Source: Rhizobium leguminosarum (lineage in GTDB: Bacteria > Pseudomonadota > Alphaproteobacteria > Rhizobiales > Rhizobiaceae). Taken from it: 64,000 nucleotides of DNA. Both the position numbers and the translations under genes were made by a program. Location of the stretch: the NCBI RefSeq assembly GCF_001652265.1, contig NZ_LWBS01000219.1, positions 19,760 through 83,759 of the forward strand, read 5' to 3'. The notes under the pieces are model-generated. The model had not been told where the DNA came from and did not search any database. It saw only the letters and a list, made by a program, of their open reading frames with translations. Each line of letters begins with the position of its first letter. Position 1 is the first letter of the stretch. Positions 34,086 to 45,545 of this stretch are shown in pieces.

Positions 34086-34203
34086 GCCTTTCGTGGCACG
34101 AATATCTCAATGCAGTGGTGAAAGTCGTCTGTCGGTGTTATGAGCACGCCTTTGGTAACAGCGCATTCCTAGCGCAAACACCGCCCGCACAGGATTTTTT
34201 AGA

Positions 34204-34491
34204 ATGATTGAGCTTACGCCGTCCCAGATCGCCGCACTTAAACTCGCCAGGGATGGAGACCTTTATCCTCAGCCGGCCAATAAATGGACGCACGAGAACG
34301 CGACAGTGACTTATGCAAAAACTGACCGGTGGAAAGAGCGGCCTCAGAAAATAAAGTCGGTCACTGCCAAGACGCTGGGCGAGTTGAAGGAGCCGGGTTT
34401 TCTGGAGAGGCGGCACCTGGATGACGACGCATCAAAAGACGTCTACGGCATCACCATGGCCGGCAAGATGTGGCTGCTGAAGAATAAGTAA
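34204..34491 (+). CDS. Hypothetical protein
   Basis: A 95-residue soluble protein. It reads like a small winged-helix or helix-turn-helix fold: MIELTPSQIAALKLARDGDLY, then VTAKTLGELKEPGFLERRHLDDD and a final VYGITMAGKMWLLKN, the pattern of a helix, recognition helix and wing. No family is recognised and DNA binding is only a guess. An AGGA ribosome-binding site lies 13 bases before the ATG. It lies alone between the EcfG-controlled gene and tRNA-Leu. Confidence 0.6.
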   Translation: MIELTPSQIAALKLARDGDLYPQPANKWTHENATVTYAKTDRWKERPQKIKSVTAKTLGELKEPGFLERRHLDDDASKDVYGITMAGKMWLLKNK

Positions 34492-34575
34492 GCTTCGCTT
34501 AGATACGAATTATGTTGCGTGGTCCTGTGTCGGGTTTTTGAGACAGGGGCGCTACGCGACGATAATTTGAGATGG

Positions 34576-34660
34576 TGGTGCCCCATGCCGGAGTCGAACC
34601 AGCACTTCTTTCGAAACTCGATTTTGAGTCGAGCGCGTCTACCAATTCCGCCAATGGGGC
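34576..34660 (-). tRNA. tRNA-Leu (anticodon CAA)
   Basis: The reverse strand folds as a long-variable-arm tRNA: acceptor GCCCCAT pairs with ATGGGGC, the anticodon stem CTCGA/TCGAG encloses loop CTCAAAA with anticodon CAA (reads UUG), a short extra arm (TTTCGAAAGAAG region) follows, and the T-arm is GCTGGTTCGACTCCGGC. The discriminator A and CCA are encoded; a second CCA follows directly. tRNA genes are common integration sites but no att duplication was seen here. Confidence 0.93.
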
Positions 34661-34785
34661 AACGGATACGAACGGGCGGCTGTCTAACATGCGAGCGCCC
34701 GGACGCGCAAGACGGGCAAGCGAAGTTATCGGACTGATCCGGTAGAGAGATCCGGCCTCGCTTCGAGGCCGGATCCTGTCTGATA

Positions 34786-36081
34786 TCAATGGGCGGCGGC
34801 CGGTGCCGGGTTGCTCAGGCCGGACTTCTTCAGCGTGATCGCCAGGATCGAGGCCAGCAGGCAGAAGGCTCCGGCGACGAAGAAGGCAGGCAGATAGCTC
34901 GAAAGCTCCGTGCGCGAGAGGCCGGCGCCATAGGCGGCGGTGGCGGCTCCCAGCTGATGTCCGGCAAAGACCCAGCCGAAGACGAGGCCGGTCTTTTCGC
35001 GGCCGAAGCGGTCGGCGGCGATCTTGACGGTCGGCGGCACGGTGGCAATCCAGTCGAGGCCGTAGAAGACGGCGAAGATGGAGAGGCCGTAAAAGCTGAA
35101 ATCGCTGAAGGGCAGGTAGAGCAGCGACAGGCCGCGCAGGCCGTAATACCAGAAGAGCAGCCAACGATTGTCGAAGCGGTCGGACAGCCAGCCGGAACCG
35201 ATGGTGCCGAAGAAATCGAAGATGCCCATGACGGCCAGCACGCTGGCCGCAGCCACCGGCACGATGCCGAAATCGCCGCAGAGGGTGACGAAATGGGTCT
35301 GGATCAGGCCGTTGGTGCTGAGACCGCAGATGAAGAAGGTGGCAAAGAGGATCCAGAAGGTCGAGGTCTTCGAGATTTCCTTGAGGACAGTGATCGGCGT
35401 CATCAGCGCGGCGGCGAGGGAGGTGCTTGCCGGCGGCGGCGTCACCTGCGTTTCGCCGAAGGAGGGCAGGTTGAGATCGGCCGGCCGGTCGCGCATGAAG
35501 GCGAGTACGGCAAGGGCTGCAACCATGATCATGGCGCAGACGAAAAACACCGTCGAGCGCCAGCCATAACGTTGCGTCAGCTCCGCCATCAACGGCAGAA
35601 AGACGAGCTGGCCGGTGGCCGAGCTTGCCGAGAGCATGCCGACGACGAGGCCGCGATGCTTGGTGAACCAGCGGCTGGAGACCGTTGCGGCGAGCACCAT
35701 GGCCGTCAGACCCGTGCCGAAGCCGACGACGATACCCCAGAGCAGCAGCAACTGCCACAGCGTCGTCATGAACAGCGAACCGACGAAGCCCGCGCCGATC
35801 AGCGCCAGTGCGAAGACGATGACCTTGCGCACACCGAAATAATTCATGAAAGCGGCGGCGAACGGACCCATGAAGCCAAAAAGGATCAGGCGGATCGCAA
35901 GGGCCGAGGAAATCTGCGAGGTCTCCCAGCCGAATTCATCCTGCAACGGCTTGATGAGAACGCCGGGTGCGCCCATGGCGCCGGCGGTGACCAGCATGGT
36001 GAGGAAGGTCGCGGCGACGACGACCCAGCCGTAATGGATGTTGCGCCGGGCAAGGGACGAGGCGAGGGCTGTGGAAACCAT
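34786..36081 (-). CDS. MFS transporter
   Basis: A 431-residue major-facilitator protein with 12 predicted TMs. It resembles the oxalate/formate and monocarboxylate-type branch: NIHYGWVVVAATFLTMLVTAGAMGAPGVLIKPL at the start and RFGREKTGLVFGWVFAGHQLGAA in the second half. The substrate is not predictable. The ATG at 36081 is used; a TTG six bases upstream is unlikely. It is divergent from a TetR regulator with a duplicated operator-like palindrome between them, so it is very likely repressed by that regulator and induced by its substrate. Confidence 0.87.
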   Translation of the reverse strand: MVSTALASSLARRNIHYGWVVVAATFLTMLVTAGAMGAPGVLIKPLQDEFGWETSQISSALAIRLILFGFMGPFAAAFMNYFGVRKVIVFALALIGAGFVGSLFMTTLWQLLLLWGIVVGFGTGLTAMVLAATVSSRWFTKHRGLVVGMLSASSATGQLVFLPLMAELTQRYGWRSTVFFVCAMIMVAALAVLAFMRDRPADLNLPSFGETQVTPPPASTSLAAALMTPITVLKEISKTSTFWILFATFFICGLSTNGLIQTHFVTLCGDFGIVPVAAASVLAVMGIFDFFGTIGSGWLSDRFDNRWLLFWYYGLRGLSLLYLPFSDFSFYGLSIFAVFYGLDWIATVPPTVKIAADRFGREKTGLVFGWVFAGHQLGAATAAYGAGLSRTELSSYLPAFFVAGAFCLLASILAITLKKSGLSNPAPAAAH

Positions 36082-36132
36082 GGGCAAGATTCCGTTTGAA
36101 TTCAGGTTCGAGAAGAGACTGGACCGATTTAC

Positions 36133-36175
36133 ATGATGGTCATCATATTTCTTGCGTATTGATGATGGACGTCAT
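36133..36175. promoter_or_regulatory. Tandem operator-like palindromes between MFS and TetR genes
   Basis: Two near-identical 14-base words, ATGATGGTCATCAT (36133-36146) and ATGATGGACGTCAT (36162-36175), differ at two positions and are 29 bases apart start to start. Each is a dyad with ATGA/TCAT ends. They lie in the 128-bp divergent gap, the usual place for TetR-family autoregulation and control of a neighbouring transporter. Confidence 0.6.
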
Positions 36176-36209
36176 ATATTTTGTCAAGCGACTATTTCTG
36201 GAGACGACA

Positions 36210-36788
36210 ATGCGGGTCAGCCGCGAAAAATTTGCCGAAAACCGCGAAAGGATCCTGAGCGTTGCCGGCCTACTTTTCCGCGAAAACGGTTTCGACGGGG
36301 TCGGCGTCGCCGACATCATGAAGGCGGCGGGGCTGACGCATGGCGGCTTCTACGGTCATTTCGATTCGAAGGACGACCTGGCGCTGGAGGTCAGCCGCAA
36401 GCTGATCGACAGGGTTGAAACGCGCTGGAAGGAACATATCGCCGAATCGCCCGACCGGCCGCTGGCAGCACTTCTCGACCATTATATCCACTGGCGCACG
36501 GTTGACGATCCGGGCGGCAGCTGCGTCTTCGCGACGCTGATCCAGGAGGTCAGCCGCAGCCGCGGCGCAGTCCGCGCGGTTTTCAGCGATGGGCTGTCCG
36601 TGCTGGTCGACACGCTTGCCGATATCGTTCCCGGCGAAACGGAAGAGGAGCGCCGTGCCAATGCGACGACGACGCTGTCATCGATGATGGGTGCTGTCAT
36701 TCTTGCCCGCGCGGTCGAGGACAGGGCGCTTGCCGAGCAGTTTTTGGTGACGATGCGCCGGCAGCTCGATCCTGAAAGCCAGACATAA
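36210..36788 (+). CDS. TetR/AcrR-family transcriptional regulator
   Basis: A 192-residue repressor. The N-terminal helix-turn-helix is ILSVAGLLFRENGFDGVGVADIMKAAGLTHGGFYGHFDSKDDLA (about residues 15-58); the C-terminal all-helical ligand domain includes a DPGGSCVFATLIQEVSR stretch typical of the branch that senses electrophiles or quinone-like ligands. The ATG at 36210 is preceded by TGGAGACGACA; the longer frame to 36096 runs through the operator region and is unlikely. It probably regulates itself and the MFS gene. Confidence 0.88.
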   Translation: MRVSREKFAENRERILSVAGLLFRENGFDGVGVADIMKAAGLTHGGFYGHFDSKDDLALEVSRKLIDRVETRWKEHIAESPDRPLAALLDHYIHWRTVDDPGGSCVFATLIQEVSRSRGAVRAVFSDGLSVLVDTLADIVPGETEEERRANATTTLSSMMGAVILARAVEDRALAEQFLVTMRRQLDPESQT

Positions 36789-36818
36789 TTTCAGTCGCGG
36801 AAGGCGATGGTTTCGATC

Positions 36819-36840
36819 TCCCTCTCCGCGCGGAGAGGGA
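36819..36840. terminator. Possible bidirectional terminator
   Basis: A perfect 22-base palindrome (TCCCTCTCCGC with GCGGAGAGGGA) lies between the convergent tetR and aldo/keto reductase genes, 30 bp after tetR. The T-run is weak on both sides, so termination is plausible but unproven; it may equally be a stray repeat. Confidence 0.4.
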
Positions 36841-36878
36841 TCTACCTTGCACATGCCTGAGGACCGAGAAGCCAGCGG

Positions 36879-37859
36879 CTACTTGAAGCCGGCGATCGCG
36901 TGCGGGACGTAGGGTGCTTCCAGTGCCGCGATTTCCTCGGCGGTGAGCTTGACCGAGAGCGAGGCAACGGCGTCCCTGAGGTGGTTCGGTTTGGACGCGC
37001 CGATAATCGGGGCGGTCACCGCACTTTTCTGCAGGATCCAGGCAGTTGCGACCTGGGCGCGGGAGATGTTGCGGATCTTGGCGATTTCGGCCACGGCCCC
37101 GACGATCTTGCGGTCGGCATCGATGGACTGGGTGTAGAGCGTCTTGCCGAATTCGTCGGTTTCGCTGCGCGCCGTCGTCTCGTCCCAGTCGCGGGTCAGG
37201 CGGCCGCGGGCAAGCGGGCTCCAGGGGATGACGGCGATCTTCTGATCCTCGCAGAGCGGTAGCATTTCGCGCTCTTCCTCACGGTAGAGCAGGTTCAGGT
37301 GATCCTGCATGCTGACGAATTCGGTCCAGCCGTTCAGCCTGGAGACGTAGAGCGCCTTGGCGAATTGCCAGGCATACATGGAGGAGGCGCCGATATAACG
37401 CGCCTTGCCCGATTTGACGACGTCGTGCAGCGCTTCCAGCGTTTCCTCGATCGGCGTCGTGTAGTCGAAGCGGTGGATCTGGTAGAGATCCACGTAGTCG
37501 GTGCCGAGGCGGCGCAGGCTGTTGTCGATCTCGTCGAAGATCGCCTTGCGCGACAGGCCGGCGCCGTTCGGGCCTGGCCGCATGCGGTTGAACACCTTGG
37601 TCGCCAGCACGATGTCCTCGCGCTTGGCGAAGTCTTTTATGGCCCGGCCGACGATCTCCTCTGATGAACCATTGGAATAGGTGTTGGCGGTGTCGAGGAA
37701 ATTGATGCCGAGGTCGATCGCCTGCTTGATCATCGTCCGGCTTTCTTCTTCTCGCAGGCTCCAGGCATGATTGCCGCGGCCGGGATCGCCGAAGGTCATG
37801 CAGCCCAAGCAGATTTTCGACACTTCGAGACCGGTCTTCCCAAATTTTGCGTATTCCAT
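36879..37859 (-). CDS. Aldo/keto reductase
   Basis: A 326-residue NADPH-dependent TIM-barrel oxidoreductase. The catalytic tetrad is D56, Y61, K88 and H129 (NFLDTANTYSNG, VLATKVF, YQIHRFDY), and IIGASKPNHLRDAV near the C-terminus binds the cofactor. It resembles the YajO/Tas-like branch. The ATG at 37859 has an ACGGAG ribosome-binding site. The substrate is unknown. It is divergent from the acyl-CoA synthetase gene with 224 bp between, in which I see no clear motif. Confidence 0.9.
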   Translation of the reverse strand: MEYAKFGKTGLEVSKICLGCMTFGDPGRGNHAWSLREEESRTMIKQAIDLGINFLDTANTYSNGSSEEIVGRAIKDFAKREDIVLATKVFNRMRPGPNGAGLSRKAIFDEIDNSLRRLGTDYVDLYQIHRFDYTTPIEETLEALHDVVKSGKARYIGASSMYAWQFAKALYVSRLNGWTEFVSMQDHLNLLYREEEREMLPLCEDQKIAVIPWSPLARGRLTRDWDETTARSETDEFGKTLYTQSIDADRKIVGAVAEIAKIRNISRAQVATAWILQKSAVTAPIIGASKPNHLRDAVASLSVKLTAEEIAALEAPYVPHAIAGFK

Positions 37860-38083
37860 GAAACGACTCCGTGATGAATTGGATGACCCCCAGGCGGCTT
37901 TCCATGATTTAGCGCGAGATGGCCAAAGTCGCAGGGCGGCAAATGAAGAATCTATGTTGCATGCGCACAATGATCCGTGATCGAGACGTCTGAAGTCGTG
38001 CTCATCGCTGTCGGTTCCGGCTGCAGCTTGCACATCCGCGCCGCAAGATGTTAGCTGATGCAGCATTTTATCGGAATCCGACC

Positions 38084-39733
38084 ATGCAGCTGCCGTCCCA
38101 CGATCGCTACGACGATCTCTATCGCGATTTCTCCTGGCGGATTCCGGAGGATTTCAATATCGGCCGCGCCGTCAGCGACGCCTGGGCCGTGAGGGATCCC
38201 GAGCGCGTCTGCCTTGAGCATTTCAGCCCCGACGGCGATCACCGCGCAATGACCTATCGCGCGCTCGCCGACCGTTCCTCGGCTTTTGCAAATGCGCTCG
38301 TTTCACTTGATATCAAACGCGGCGATCGCGTCGCGCTGCTATTGCCGCAATCCTTCGAAACGGTGATCGCACATGTCGCGATCTACAAGATGGGCGCAAT
38401 TGCCTTGCCGCTTGCGCTGCTCTTCGGCGTCGAGGCGCTCGAATATAGGCTGAGGATCTCAGGTGCGACGGCAATCGTCACCAATGATTTCGGCCTCGAT
38501 CGAATCCGGCAAATTCGCGATCGGCTGCCGAAGCTCCGGCATGTGATCAGCGTCGATGATGCTCACGATGCTCTCTCCTTTGCCGATCTGATCGTGTCGC
38601 ATGAGCCCTTCTTCGAGGGAGAAAAGACGGCTCCCGACGATCCGGCGCTGATGATCTTTACCTCCGGCACGACGGGGCGGCCCAAGGGCGCGTTGCATGG
38701 CCACCGCGTCCTGCCCGGCCATATTCCCGGCATGCAGTTTGCCCATGAGGGCTTTCCGAAAGTGGGTGACAAGGTCTGGACGCCGTCCGACTGGGCCTGG
38801 GCGGGTGGGTTGCTCAATGCGCTGCTGCCGAGCCTTCTGCTCGGAATTCCCGTGGTCTCGTCGCCGGCGCAGAAATTCGATGCCCATATGGCCTATCGCA
38901 TCATGGCGGAGATGGATGTGCGCAACGCCTTCATTCCGCCGACGGCGCTAAGGCTGATGAGATCCGTTTCCGATCCACGCTCGAAGTATGATCTGGTGCT
39001 GCGCACGATCGGTTCGGCCGGGGAGGCGCTCGGCCGCGAGACCTATGAATGGGCGCGGCATACGCTCGGCATCACCGTCAACGAATTCTACGGCCAGACG
39101 GAGTGCAATTTCGTGCTCGCTTCCAGCGCTGCCTATGGCGTCACCAAGGCCGGTGCCATCGGGCGGGCGGTGCCTGGGCATCGCGTCGCGATCGTCAGCG
39201 AGACGGGCGACGAGTTGCCCGCTGGTGAACCGGGCCAGATCGCCATCGCCAGTCCCAATCCTGTGATGTTCCTCGGCTATTGGGACGATGCGGCGGCGAC
39301 CGAACGAAAATTCGCCAAGGGCTGGCTGCTCACCGGCGATATCGGCCGGCAGGACGCCGAGGGCTACGTCACCTTCGAAGGCCGCGACGACGACGTCATC
39401 ACCTCGTCGGGATATCGCATCGGCCCGGCCGAGATCGAGGACTGCCTGATCGGCCATCCCGCCGTGCAGCTTGCCGCCGCCGTCGGCAAGCCCGATGCCG
39501 TGCGTACCGAAATCGTCAAGGCCTATATCGTGCTTTCACCAAGCCATCATCCAAGCGAGGCGCTGGCCGCCGACATAAGGGAATGGGTGAAGACGCGGCT
39601 TTCGATGCACGAATATCCGCGTGAGGTGGAATTCATCGATGCATTGCCGCTGACGACCACCGGCAAGGTGATCCGCCGGCTGCTACGGGAGAAGGCGGCC
39701 GGCGAGGTTAGCCCCGGCCGGCAAGCGACATGA
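38084..39733 (+). CDS. Acyl-CoA synthetase (AMP-forming)
   Basis: A 549-residue ANL-superfamily ligase, of the medium-chain/acetyl-CoA-synthetase-like type. The P-loop is MIFTSGTTGRPKG at residues 190-202, NEFYGQTECN is motif A5, LLTGDIGRQDAEGYVTFEGRDDDVI spans the hinge, and the catalytic lysine is K528 in TTTGKVIRRLL. The carboxylate substrate is unknown. The ATG at 38084 is used; a 12-residue longer frame exists. Its 3' end overlaps the convergent GNAT gene by 26 bp. Confidence 0.9.
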   Translation: MQLPSHDRYDDLYRDFSWRIPEDFNIGRAVSDAWAVRDPERVCLEHFSPDGDHRAMTYRALADRSSAFANALVSLDIKRGDRVALLLPQSFETVIAHVAIYKMGAIALPLALLFGVEALEYRLRISGATAIVTNDFGLDRIRQIRDRLPKLRHVISVDDAHDALSFADLIVSHEPFFEGEKTAPDDPALMIFTSGTTGRPKGALHGHRVLPGHIPGMQFAHEGFPKVGDKVWTPSDWAWAGGLLNALLPSLLLGIPVVSSPAQKFDAHMAYRIMAEMDVRNAFIPPTALRLMRSVSDPRSKYDLVLRTIGSAGEALGRETYEWARHTLGITVNEFYGQTECNFVLASSAAYGVTKAGAIGRAVPGHRVAIVSETGDELPAGEPGQIAIASPNPVMFLGYWDDAAATERKFAKGWLLTGDIGRQDAEGYVTFEGRDDDVITSSGYRIGPAEIEDCLIGHPAVQLAAAVGKPDAVRTEIVKAYIVLSPSHHPSEALAADIREWVKTRLSMHEYPREVEFIDALPLTTTGKVIRRLLREKAAGEVSPGRQAT

Positions 39734-40985
39734 TCTTTTCGCGCAGCATCTTCGCCATGTTGCGGGTGCTGCGGTACATGTGGAGCTGGGCGGTGACCTG
39801 GCGCATGTCGCGGTCGCTGTTCTGCGTCAGGCCGATCACCAGCGTTCCCATCTCCTCGCGCTCCTGCCAGAAGCGGCTCATGATCGGATGATCCGAGACG
39901 GCGCAGGAATCGGAGCGGACGATATTGGCATCGTCGAGATGCCATTCGGTGAGTTCGCTCATCAGCAGCTTGCCCGGCGAATAGCGGGCATAGTTTTCGT
40001 CGTAGGCAGTCTTCCACGTATAGGCCTCGCCGCCCATCATCAGCACGACGATGGCGGCGATCGCCTTGCCGTTGAGATCGATCGTGTGAATCCGCACGGC
40101 ATCGACGGCGGCAAGGTTCGACACCGCCTCGCGGGCGAAGGCCGTATGATAACGATCGGTGACGAGAGCGCTTCGCCGCTTGCCCTTCCAGCCGCCGGCT
40201 TCCATTGCCAGGAATTCCTCGAAGCGGATATGGATTTCGCGCGGCTGGCGGGCGACGGTATAGACCGCTGTTCCCTGTTCCTCCAGCAGGCGCCACTGGC
40301 GGCGCATCTCGCGCATATGCGAGGAGGAGATGGTTTTGCCGAGATAGACCGGCGCCTCTTCCTCGCTCTGCAGCATCGGGCGCAGGTAAGGATTGGTGAC
40401 GGTGACGGGAAGATTGCGGCTGAGCGCCACGGCCTTGAGCATGCGCACGAAGATACCGTTCAGCCGCAGATCCGGCAGAACCAATATGCCAGGCAGATTG
40501 AGATCGCGGGCGGTCAGTCCCTCGAAGAGATTGTCGAGCGTCTCGGCGGCATCCTCGCCATCGACGAGCGGCGTGCCGAGTGGACCGAAGCTGTTCGACC
40601 AGCCGCGGATGATCGATGGGCCGACGGCGAAGCCCGGCTTGTCGACCGAAAACGGCAAGAGGAACCGCATGCGGCTGCGGCCGGCATTGTGATCGCGGAT
40701 CAGGGCGAAGTTCACCTGCCGATCTTCGAGCCGCGGCATGGCGGGGGCGAGGAAACGGCCGGAGAAAAAGACGTTCGGTTCCATCGCCCGGTTGGAGAGG
40801 AAATCGAGCTCATCCTGAAGCTCATAGCCCAGCTTGCCGGGATAGAGGCAGAGCTCGCGCCCCGGCCGGCCGATCTCGGCGCGAGCCTCGGCCCGCGGTG
40901 CTTCGAAATTCAACGCGGCGAGATCATGCACCATGCGGTTTGCGGCGCTGTCGGTGCTTTCGGTAACGGGGGGAACACGCACCAT
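39708..40985 (-). CDS. FemAB/BioF2-like GNAT N-acyltransferase
   Basis: A 425-residue protein with a C-terminal acetyltransf_6 (BioF2/FemAB-like) GNAT domain: KTISSSHMREMRRQWRLLEEQG, FLAMEAGGWKGKRRSALV, AAIVVLMMGGEAYTWKTAYDENYARYSPGKLLM. Proteins of this type (CelD-like) often modify surface polysaccharides or lipids. The N-terminal 200 residues are less conserved. Its start codon lies 1 bp from the stop of the flippase gene upstream, so the two form one operon and probably act on the same surface molecule. Confidence 0.82.
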   Translation of the reverse strand: MVRVPPVTESTDSAANRMVHDLAALNFEAPRAEARAEIGRPGRELCLYPGKLGYELQDELDFLSNRAMEPNVFFSGRFLAPAMPRLEDRQVNFALIRDHNAGRSRMRFLLPFSVDKPGFAVGPSIIRGWSNSFGPLGTPLVDGEDAAETLDNLFEGLTARDLNLPGILVLPDLRLNGIFVRMLKAVALSRNLPVTVTNPYLRPMLQSEEEAPVYLGKTISSSHMREMRRQWRLLEEQGTAVYTVARQPREIHIRFEEFLAMEAGGWKGKRRSALVTDRYHTAFAREAVSNLAAVDAVRIHTIDLNGKAIAAIVVLMMGGEAYTWKTAYDENYARYSPGKLLMSELTEWHLDDANIVRSDSCAVSDHPIMSRFWQEREEMGTLVIGLTQNSDRDMRQVTAQLHMYRSTRNMAKMLREKIMSLAGRG

Positions 40986-42401
40986 CTATCGAACTCTCAT
41001 TTCAGGCGTTGCGGTGGAGGGGCTGGCGAAGGCGAAAAGGACGATGCCGAGCGTGCGGCGCACGGCGACATGCAGCAGGATCGCCTCGACTGCCATGGCG
41101 GAGGCCGTGGCGATCGCCGTGCCCTCGATGCCGTGATGTGGGATCAAAGCGAGGTTGAGGCTGACATTGGCCGTCAATGCGCCGGCATAGAGTGCGACGC
41201 AGAGGTTCTGCTTGCCTGCCATCATCAGCAGCGTTTCGGCCGGGCCGACCAGCGATTTGGCGAGGATGCCAGCGAGCAGGATCGCCATCACCAGATAGCC
41301 TGATGTAAAGGCGCCGCCGAAGAGCGACAGCAGCAGATGGCCGGCCGCAAGCACGACAAGGCCGACTCCGAGCGCCGGCCAGAAGGTCCAGCGGGCGGCG
41401 TCGATGGCAGCGGTTGCCAGCTGGGCGTGGTCGCCTTCGGCGATGATCGAGGAAAAGCGCGGGCCGGAGGCCGCCTTGACCGAGAAATTGATGAAATGCA
41501 CCAGCGCCATCGTCTTGGCGGCGGCGAAATAGATGGCGACGTTGTGTGGCTCGAGGAAGATGCCGACGACGACGACATCGGAATTAGTGAGCAGGAAGCT
41601 CACCCCCTCGATCAGGAAAATCGGGAAGGCGACGCTGAACCAGGCGAGGAAATCGACCTTGCGCGGGCCTTCGTCATAATGCCGGCGAAGGCGGTAGAGC
41701 GTTGCGGCATACTGACCAAGGGCGGTGACGAAGGTCGCGACCAGCGCTGCCTGCATCGCGGTGACGGCCGTGTGCTCGGCGCCGATGGCAATCGCAATCA
41801 GCATGAAGAGGATGATGAGGATCGGGCGGACGATATAGACCGGGCTCAACGCCATCACCGGCCAGTGGTTCGCCCGCGATGTGCCTTCCAGAATATCGCC
41901 GAGCGCGATCATCGGCATGGCGAGCAGACCGATGAAGATCGGGACGAGATAATAGAGCTGGATCATATCGCCGAAGAAATGCAGCCCGAGCATGCCAGCG
42001 GCGAGCACCACCGTGCCGGACAGCAGCGCAAAAATCCGCGCCGTGCCGGTCAGGCCGCGGATTTCCTCGAAAGCGCCCGCTGCCCTGTATTGCGGCAGGA
42101 AGCGGATGATCGCGGTGTGGAAACCAAGGCATGAAAGATCGCCGAAGACGACGACCAGCACCCAGACGAAAACGAAGATACCGTATTCATATTCGCCCAT
42201 CAGCCGGGCAAGCACGATCTGGGAGACGAAGGCAAGTGCTGCGCTGAGGATACGGATCGAAAACGCCGTCAGCGCCATGCGCTGGGCGGCCGCCCTCTCA
42301 CCGCGTTCGGTGAGCACGGTAGCAAGCAAACGCAGCGTGCGGCCGCCGATCGGGCGCAGGCCCGCGGGCAGCATCTTCTCCGCTGTTTCTATGACCGCCA
42401 T
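40986..42401 (-). CDS. Polysaccharide flippase (Wzx/MATE-like lipopolysaccharide biosynthesis protein)
   Basis: A 471-residue very hydrophobic protein with 12-14 TMs of the polysaccharide_synt/MVF superfamily: IRILSAALAFVSQIVLARLMGEYEYGIFVFVW at the first pair, DVVVVGIFLEPHNVAIYFAAAKTMALVHFIN in the middle. Wzx-type proteins move lipid-linked glycans across the inner membrane. No glycosyltransferase is nearby, so the cargo is unknown. The ATG at 42401 is used; an in-frame GTG lies nine bases upstream. It is immediately followed by the GNAT gene. Confidence 0.85.
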   Translation of the reverse strand: MAVIETAEKMLPAGLRPIGGRTLRLLATVLTERGERAAAQRMALTAFSIRILSAALAFVSQIVLARLMGEYEYGIFVFVWVLVVVFGDLSCLGFHTAIIRFLPQYRAAGAFEEIRGLTGTARIFALLSGTVVLAAGMLGLHFFGDMIQLYYLVPIFIGLLAMPMIALGDILEGTSRANHWPVMALSPVYIVRPILIILFMLIAIAIGAEHTAVTAMQAALVATFVTALGQYAATLYRLRRHYDEGPRKVDFLAWFSVAFPIFLIEGVSFLLTNSDVVVVGIFLEPHNVAIYFAAAKTMALVHFINFSVKAASGPRFSSIIAEGDHAQLATAAIDAARWTFWPALGVGLVVLAAGHLLLSLFGGAFTSGYLVMAILLAGILAKSLVGPAETLLMMAGKQNLCVALYAGALTANVSLNLALIPHHGIEGTAIATASAMAVEAILLHVAVRRTLGIVLFAFASPSTATPEMRVR

Positions 42402-42533
42402 GATGAACACGCAAAACTCTGAGGTCAGGCAAATCGCCCCTGAAGTCTTGACAGAACAGGGTTAAGAAACGGTTCCGGATCGGGCTACCGTCCAACGCTG
42501 AAATTCCGGTTTTCCGGCGTTGCCGCAGAAAAG

Positions 42534-42559
42534 AAAATGCCGCCCGAAGGCGGCATTTT
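42534..42559 (-). terminator. Rho-independent terminator downstream of secA
   Basis: A perfect 11-base-pair hairpin, AAAATGCCGCC/GGCGGCATTTT with loop CGAA, 23 bp beyond the secA stop codon. The A/T-flanked stem makes it bidirectional in principle. Confidence 0.85.
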
Positions 42560-42581
42560 CGCGGATCTTTGCGGGCTTGCC

Positions 42582-45299
<2,718 letters not shown>

Positions 45300-45413
45300 A
45301 TGACTGGCCCTTTCTCAATATTCATCCCCGGCGTTTCTTGTCCGCGGCCCAGCCGAAAATCAGGCGCGCGCCTTAAAACGCCCGGAAACTGTTCTGGACG
45401 CGAGGTTGCGTGA

Positions 45414-45442
45414 CAGATAAGAGGGGGGTCGAATGATGTCAA
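45414..45442 (-). promoter_or_regulatory. Sigma-70-type promoter for secA
   Basis: On the minus strand TTGACA (complement of 45437-45442), a 17-base spacer and TATCTG (complement of 45414-45419) match the housekeeping consensus well. Transcription would start near 45407, giving a leader of about 108 bases before the secA ATG. Confidence 0.6.
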
Positions 45443-45545
45443 CGGATTTGGCGGATACAGAAAGGCCACAATCCGGTGTCGATGGCTATTTTCGGCTGGA
45501 TTCAGGGGATGCTGAAACCGGCAATGTAACTGTGAAGGGTATTTC

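Noticed and set aside
34499..35758. A 419-codon minus-strand frame spanning the tRNA-Leu gene
   Set aside because: It is the out-of-frame shadow of the MFS gene, Arg/Leu-rich, and runs through the tRNA.
34789..36099. A 436-codon plus-strand frame opposite the MFS gene
   Set aside because: Composition is Glu/Gly/Arg-rich without hydrophobic or domain structure; the MFS protein on the minus strand explains the region.
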